A stretch of DNA of 64,000 nucleotides. Source: an uncultured SAR86 cluster bacterium. GTDB lineage: Bacteria; Pseudomonadota; Gammaproteobacteria; Magnimaribacterales; AG-339-G14. This document shows, piece by piece, positions 58,707 to 64,000 of this stretch. The notes beneath the pieces are model-generated. The model made no database searches. It was not told the DNA's origin and was given only the letters and a program-made list of their open reading frames with translations. The translations under genes and the position numbers were made by a program. The stretch lies in assembly GCA_902570035.1 (NCBI GenBank), contig CACFWO010000002.1, positions 127,054 to 191,053 on the forward strand, read 5' to 3'. How positions within the stretch are numbered: the first letter of the stretch is position 1; each line of letters opens with the position of its first letter.

Positions 58707-60689
58707 ATGGAATCTAATCTAATTTTACCGCCACTTTTTGGTATTTTTGGTTTGGCTGTTGCCTTTATTTTGTACTTATTGGTTATGAGATATGACGAAG
58801 GTACAGACAAGGTAAAAAAAATCGGTGATCAAATTCATCTGGGCGCTATGGTTTTTATGAGACGTGAATACACTTACCTTGCAATGTTTGTGGCCGTTCT
58901 AATTGTTCTCTCTTATTTATTTTTAGGTCTAAATACCGCATTAGCTGTAACAGCCGGGGCATTATCATCATCTCTTGCTGGATGGCTTGGAATGTTCTCT
59001 GCAACCAAAGCAAACGTTAGAACTGCAACTGCTGCATCTGAGTCTGGAGCGCAAGCTGCCCTTTCTGTGGCTTTTTATGGTGGATCAATTATGGGGCTAT
59101 GCGTTGCTTCTCTTGGATTGGTAGGTCTAGGAGGCCTTTACTTCTATTTTGGAGGCGATCCTGATACTGCTAGAGCAATAGAAGGTTTTGGAATGGGAGC
59201 GTCATGTGTTGCTTTATTCTCTCGTGTAGGAGGCGGAATTTATACAAAAAGTGCTGATGTTGGTGCTGATTTAGTTGGAAAAGTTGAGGCAGGAATACCA
59301 GAAGACGATCCAAGAAATCCTGGAGTTATTGCCGACAACGTTGGAGATAATGTTGGAGATGTTGCTGGTATGGGTTCTGATATTTTTGAATCATATTGCG
59401 GAGCTATGATTGCATCAATCGCAATTGCTGCCACAATCGATAATACCGGAATGATGGCGCTACCTTTAGCTTTAGCTTCCCTTGGACTATTGGCATCTAT
59501 ACTTGGAATTATAATTGTTAGAGTATTTTCCAAAGCAGACCCTGGGACAGCATTAAGAACAGGGACTATTGGATCAGCGATTCTTTTTATAATTGCAGCC
59601 TTCTTTTTAATTCAAATGATTTTGACTGAAAATGCCGTAAACACTTGGTTGGCAGTATTAGCTGGTGCAGTAGGTGGGGTCATTATTGGATTGATTACAG
59701 AATATTACACGGGATCAAAACCAGTTGAGAAAATTGCTAAATCTGGAGAAACAGGCCCAGCTACAGTCATGATTACGGGACTTTCAGTTGGCATGCAATC
59801 TGTAGTTCTACCTATTCTTGTCCTAGCTACAATAATTTGGGTTTCTACCTCACTTGTTGGTCTGTACGGTGTAGGCATAGCCGCGGTTGGAATGCTTGCT
59901 ACGGTTGGAATAACAATGGCTATCGATGCTTACGGTCCCGTTGCCGATAATGCCGGCGGTATTGCAGAAATGTCAGGTATGGGAAGTGAAACCAGAGAAA
60001 TAACTGATTCTTTAGATGAATTAGGTAATTCCACAGCTGCAATTGGTAAAGGCTTTGCAATAGGAGCAGCTGCATTAGCAGCTCTGGCAATCATTGCTGC
60101 TTTTGTTGAGACAGTTGCTCACAATAGAGGTAGCTTTGAATTACTTCTCTCAGATCCCAGAGTTCTTGTAGGTATGTTTATAGGAATTTCCATTCCTTTT
60201 CTCATCTCCTCTATCACCATGACAGCCGTTGGAGACGCCGCTTTCGATATGATCAATGAGATAAGAAGACAATTCAGAGAAATTCCTGGCTTATTAGAAG
60301 GTAATGCAGAACCAGATACTGCTAAGTGTGTTGATATCGCAACTTCTGCTGCATTAAAACGAATGCTTCTGCCGGGAGTAATTGCTGTAAGTGCTCCAGC
60401 TGTCGTTGGTTTTGGTCTTGGTCCAGAATCTCTTGGAGGAATGTTAGGAGGAGGTTTGATAGGTTGTGTATCCATGGCTTTGATGATGGCTAATGCTGGT
60501 GGAGCCTGGGACAACGCAAAAAAATTCATTGAAAAAGGTAACCTAGGAGGAAAAGGAACAGATACTCACTCTGCAGCTGTAGTTGGTGACACGGTTGGAG
60601 ATCCATTCAAAGATACTTCAGGACCTTCGATGAATATCTTAATCAATGTTATGGCAATTGTTAGTTTGGTGATTTCACCTCTGTTGTAG
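58707..60689 (+). CDS. hppA: Membrane-bound ion-translocating pyrophosphatase, K+-dependent type by motif
   Basis: [65 protein letters not shown]. Confidence 0.96.
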   Translation: MESNLILPPLFGIFGLAVAFILYLLVMRYDEGTDKVKKIGDQIHLGAMVFMRREYTYLAMFVAVLIVLSYLFLGLNTALAVTAGALSSSLAGWLGMFSATKANVRTATAASESGAQAALSVAFYGGSIMGLCVASLGLVGLGGLYFYFGGDPDTARAIEGFGMGASCVALFSRVGGGIYTKSADVGADLVGKVEAGIPEDDPRNPGVIADNVGDNVGDVAGMGSDIFESYCGAMIASIAIAATIDNTGMMALPLALASLGLLASILGIIIVRVFSKADPGTALRTGTIGSAILFIIAAFFLIQMILTENAVNTWLAVLAGAVGGVIIGLITEYYTGSKPVEKIAKSGETGPATVMITGLSVGMQSVVLPILVLATIIWVSTSLVGLYGVGIAAVGMLATVGITMAIDAYGPVADNAGGIAEMSGMGSETREITDSLDELGNSTAAIGKGFAIGAAALAALAIIAAFVETVAHNRGSFELLLSDPRVLVGMFIGISIPFLISSITMTAVGDAAFDMINEIRRQFREIPGLLEGNAEPDTAKCVDIATSAALKRMLLPGVIAVSAPAVVGFGLGPESLGGMLGGGLIGCVSMALMMANAGGAWDNAKKFIEKGNLGGKGTDTHSAAVVGDTVGDPFKDTSGPSMNILINVMAIVSLVISPLL

Positions 60690-60692
60690 TTA

Positions 60693-62780
60693 CTACTGGG
60701 CTTTTATATATACTTGATCCTGACCGATCCATCGATCAATAAGTTTCTCTAGTTTGGTAGATTCTAAATTAGAGATCCTTTCAGTGAGAGACTGACTTAA
60801 TTTGAGAAGTTGAGCATCTCTGGATATGTCTGAGATTTTAAAATCAATTCCTCCTGATTGTTTCAAGCCTAATAACTCTCCCGCTCCTCTCAATTCCAAA
60901 TCTATTTCAGATATATCAAATCCGCTTGAGTATTTTTTCATTGCTTCGAGCCGCTTTTGAGCATTTTCACTTAACGGATCTTGATAAAGTAAAGCACAAT
61001 AAGAATCCATATCCGGACCTCTACCAACTCTTCCTCTCAATTGATGAAGTTGAGATAAACCTAATCTCTCTGCATTTTCTATTATCATCAGACTTGCGTT
61101 AGGAACATCCATACCTACCTCAATTACGGTTGTACAAACCAAAATATCAATTAATCCATTTCTAAAGTTTATGATGTTTTTCTCTTTTTCTTCGTTGCTG
61201 AGTTTGCTGTGGACTAATTCTGATCTAAGCTCAGGAGCATTTTCTCTAATCCATTCGAGACTAGTTTCTGCTGATTGCACATCAAATGAATCATTATCTT
61301 CAATCATAGTACAAAGCCAATATACTTGATTGCCGTCTTTGCAAACTTTTTGAAGCCTATTTACTATCTCCAACCTTTTGTCATTTGATAAAACTACTGT
61401 TTTAACTGGATTTCTCCCTGGAGGCAGTTCATCAATGATAGATAAATCTAGGTCTGAGAAGATGGTCATAGCTAATGTTCTAGGAATTGGCGTCGCTGTC
61501 ATGAATAACTGGTGAGGCATTTCTTCAGATTGTGATTTTGATGCCAGATCAAATCTTTGCTTAACACCAAATCTTTGTTGTTCATCAACCACAATGAGAG
61601 CCAGACTCTTAAATTCAATATTTTTTTGAAAGACTGAATGAGTTCCAATAAGAATATCAATCTCACCATCAATAAGTTTTTTTTCAATCTTTTCTTTATC
61701 GTTTTTTTTTGTTTTTCCTAAGAGAAGCTCGATAGAAATATTTTTGTCGTTGAACCAATTAACAAAGTTTTCAAAATGCTGTTTAGCAAGGACTTCGGTG
61801 GGGCACATTAAAACAGACTGTTTTTTATTTTGAGAGCATATGTTCATTGCCGCAGCGGCCACTATAGTTTTTCCTGAGCCAACATCCCCTTGAATGAGTC
61901 TTCTCATTGGCTTTTTCTCTTGAAAATTCATCATGATTTCTTGTACAACTTTTTGTTGAGCTTTTGTTGGATAGAAAGGGATATTTAAATTAAAAGTCTC
62001 CAGATCTAATTTTTGACTTGAAAGATCAAAAGATTTCATTTTATTTATTCTTTCAGATGAAATATTTATAGCTATTTGATTGGCAGCAAATTCTTCTACT
62101 ATCAATCTCTTTTGCGCAGGATGCTTAAAAGTTCTGAGCTGATTAAGATCATCATCAATTGAAGGCATATGTATCTTAAAAATAGCTTCTCTACCTTTAG
62201 GAAAATCAATCTTTTTGCTTTCAAAGAAATCATCTGCATCTTTCATACAGATATCATCTAAATTTAGTCCACTTAATGCTTGTCTTATTATTGTTTTTAG
62301 TCTGAATTGGGTAAGACCAGAGACAATTGGATACACAGGAGTAAAGGTATTATCTAAATTAGGCCTCTCAGATAGTAAAAATACTTTATAGCTAGGATGA
62401 AACATCTCTATTTTAGATCCGCTAATTTTCACATTTCCGTAAGCTCGAACTATTTTGCCTTTTTCAAAAGCTTTTGCCTGAGCTTGTGAAAAATAAAACA
62501 TTCTTATGTTAAGAAAACCGGTTCCGTCAGTTATCTTTGCTAAAAAAGATCTTCTTCCAGGAAAGAAAATTTTACTTTCCACAATCTCGCCTTCAACATG
62601 AGCAGTTTGATTTTGGTCTAAATCTTTTATTTCATTTAATTGAGTTTTATTTTCATACCTTATCGGCAAATGAAAAATCAGATCCTCTAACGTAAAAATA
62701 TTCAGGGAGTTTAATTGCGTTTCAATTTTTGGACCAACGCCTTTAATCTTTCTTAGGTCATCCGTTAGCGATAAAGACAC
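60693..62780 (-). CDS. recG: ATP-dependent DNA helicase RecG
   Basis: [56 protein letters not shown]. Confidence 0.97.
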   Translation of the reverse strand: MSLSLTDDLRKIKGVGPKIETQLNSLNIFTLEDLIFHLPIRYENKTQLNEIKDLDQNQTAHVEGEIVESKIFFPGRRSFLAKITDGTGFLNIRMFYFSQAQAKAFEKGKIVRAYGNVKISGSKIEMFHPSYKVFLLSERPNLDNTFTPVYPIVSGLTQFRLKTIIRQALSGLNLDDICMKDADDFFESKKIDFPKGREAIFKIHMPSIDDDLNQLRTFKHPAQKRLIVEEFAANQIAINISSERINKMKSFDLSSQKLDLETFNLNIPFYPTKAQQKVVQEIMMNFQEKKPMRRLIQGDVGSGKTIVAAAAMNICSQNKKQSVLMCPTEVLAKQHFENFVNWFNDKNISIELLLGKTKKNDKEKIEKKLIDGEIDILIGTHSVFQKNIEFKSLALIVVDEQQRFGVKQRFDLASKSQSEEMPHQLFMTATPIPRTLAMTIFSDLDLSIIDELPPGRNPVKTVVLSNDKRLEIVNRLQKVCKDGNQVYWLCTMIEDNDSFDVQSAETSLEWIRENAPELRSELVHSKLSNEEKEKNIINFRNGLIDILVCTTVIEVGMDVPNASLMIIENAERLGLSQLHQLRGRVGRGPDMDSYCALLYQDPLSENAQKRLEAMKKYSSGFDISEIDLELRGAGELLGLKQSGGIDFKISDISRDAQLLKLSQSLTERISNLESTKLEKLIDRWIGQDQVYIKAQ

Positions 62781-63157
62781 TATTCTTTATAAGCTATAGA
62801 TTCAATTTCAATTGAGGAGCTTTTTGGCAAAGCAGAAACTTCATATGCGGCTCTTGCAGGGTAGGGCTTTTCCAGAACCTTTTCCATAATTTCATTTACT
62901 TTTTGAAAATTAGATAAATCTGTAAGCAAAACATTGAATTTAATAACATCATTAATGGAGCAACCAGCTTCTTTACAGATTGCTGAAATATTTCTGAAAA
63001 CTTGAATTGTTTCATCCTCAAATCCTTCAACCAGTTTCATCGTGGCTGGATCTAAACCTATTTGTCCTGATATAAAAAGAAATTTATCTGCTAATACTGC
63101 CTGAGAATAGGTTCCTATTGCTTTAGGGGCATCATCGGTATGTATTACTTTTTTCAT
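62780..63157 (-). CDS. ridA: RidA family reactive intermediate deaminase
   Basis: DDAPKAIGTYSQAVLADKFLFISGQIGLDPATMKLV; YPARAAYEVSALPKSSSIEIESIA. Confidence 0.95.
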   Translation of the reverse strand: MKKVIHTDDAPKAIGTYSQAVLADKFLFISGQIGLDPATMKLVEGFEDETIQVFRNISAICKEAGCSINDVIKFNVLLTDLSNFQKVNEIMEKVLEKPYPARAAYEVSALPKSSSIEIESIAYKE

Positions 63158-63161
63158 CCTC

Positions 63162-64000
63162 TTATCTTATTCTCAACTTTCTATCTTCTGATGAATGGAC
63201 TCTGTTAACTGAAATTACATTTTTTGTTTTCTTTAAAGCTTTCATAATATTTGCTAAATCATCCCTTCCAGAAACTTCGATAATTAAGAAAAGTTGAACT
63301 TGATTACCAACCGGGGCTTCACCTCTTATTCCTTCAATGTTTTTATTCATCTCAGAAATGGCAGAAGAAATTTCTGCCAAGATACCTGGCCTGTCTTGAG
63401 TTGTTACCACAAGTTCTGTAGAGAAGTTTCCATCAATATTATCTTCCCACTGCACAGGTGCGCACAGGGCAGGATCATCTTTAATAGGCAAAATGTTTTT
63501 ACATCTTTCTTGATGAATAACCATTCCTCTTCCCGCAGTGAAATGAGCTACAACTGGATCTCCTGGTATTGGTTTACAACAAGGTCCATAGTTAACTAGC
63601 AGTCCTTCTGAACCAGAAATTTGCAAATTACTTGACTCAATTAAACTAGGCGAATCAAAATCAATTGCCTGCATAATTTGATTAGCTACAAAATTACTTG
63701 GTCTTATCCCTAAGCCAATTTGCTGTAAAAGGTCATTAAGGGAATTAACTTTCAAAGAATCTAGAAGTTTAGACATCCTTGATTTAGGAATACTCCTTAA
63801 TTTTAAGTTATGTTGTGCAAGAGAATTTTCTAAAAGTTTCTTGCCAAATTTTCTTGCCTCTGAAGATCTTAAATTTTTTAATTGATGCCTGATGGCACTT
63901 CTTGCCCTAGAAGTAATAACCATTTCAAGCCACGATGGTTGTGCTTGAGGTATATCATCAGTGATGATCTCAACGGTTTGTCCACTCTCAAGAGGAACAC
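63162..64000 (-). CDS. spoT: (p)ppGpp synthetase/hydrolase SpoT, C-terminal part; continues beyond the window
   Basis: TGS end VPLESGQTVEIITDDIPQAQPSWLEMVITSRARSAIRHQLKNL is open to base 64000; then a CCKPIPGD motif and C-terminal ACT domain. The track ATG is internal. Confidence 0.94.
   Translation of the reverse strand, partial: VPLESGQTVEIITDDIPQAQPSWLEMVITSRARSAIRHQLKNLRSSEARKFGKKLLENSLAQHNLKLRSIPKSRMSKLLDSLKVNSLNDLLQQIGLGIRPSNFVANQIMQAIDFDSPSLIESSNLQISGSEGLLVNYGPCCKPIPGDPVVAHFTAGRGMVIHQERCKNILPIKDDPALCAPVQWEDNIDGNFSTELVVTTQDRPGILAEISSAISEMNKNIEGIRGEAPVGNQVQLFLIIEVSGRDDLANIMKALKKTKNVISVNRVHSSEDRKLRIR

Noticed and set aside
1-64000. CRISPR arrays, transposons, prophage, rRNA, biosynthetic megasynthases
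   Set aside because: No spaced direct repeats, transposase, integrase, phage structural, rRNA or PKS/NRPS sequences were recognised in the window.

Overview
This is a compact, AT-rich chromosomal window with very short intergenic gaps and many stop/start overlaps. Gene content and synteny point to a streamlined marine gammaproteobacterium, SAR86-like by inference only. Most of it is housekeeping: rdgB-metW-metX-yggT-proC-yggS-argS-efp; a TonB2/TtpC-type energy-transduction operon; folA-thyA-lgt; rppH; hspQ; zapE; tesA with a ybbA/ybbP-type ABC exporter; tRNA-Phe(GAA); mutY-yggX; hisBHAF; gpmA; ntrB/ntrC with a type II glutamine synthetase; ubiA/rubredoxin; a membrane pyrophosphatase; recG-ridA-spoT. 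Accessory content includes a small sugar cassette (GPH-type transporter, fused Gfo/Idh/MocA-aldo/keto reductase, GH3 with PA14), a haloalkane-dehalogenase-like hydrolase, and assorted oxidoreductases and hydrolases. No rRNA, CRISPR, transposase, integrase or phage genes were seen. The most notable observation is an NtrC-family regulator (50515-51285) that keeps its receiver and Fis-type HTH domains but lacks the whole central AAA+/sigma54-interaction domain. It lies next to an intact NtrB and a type II (eukaryotic-like) glutamine synthetase. The upstream region of that synthetase carries a 10-bp motif twice, 43 bp apart, one copy embedded in an NtrC-like dyad. Together these suggest a rewired, sigma54-independent nitrogen control module. 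All family calls come from reading the translations by eye; no searches were run.
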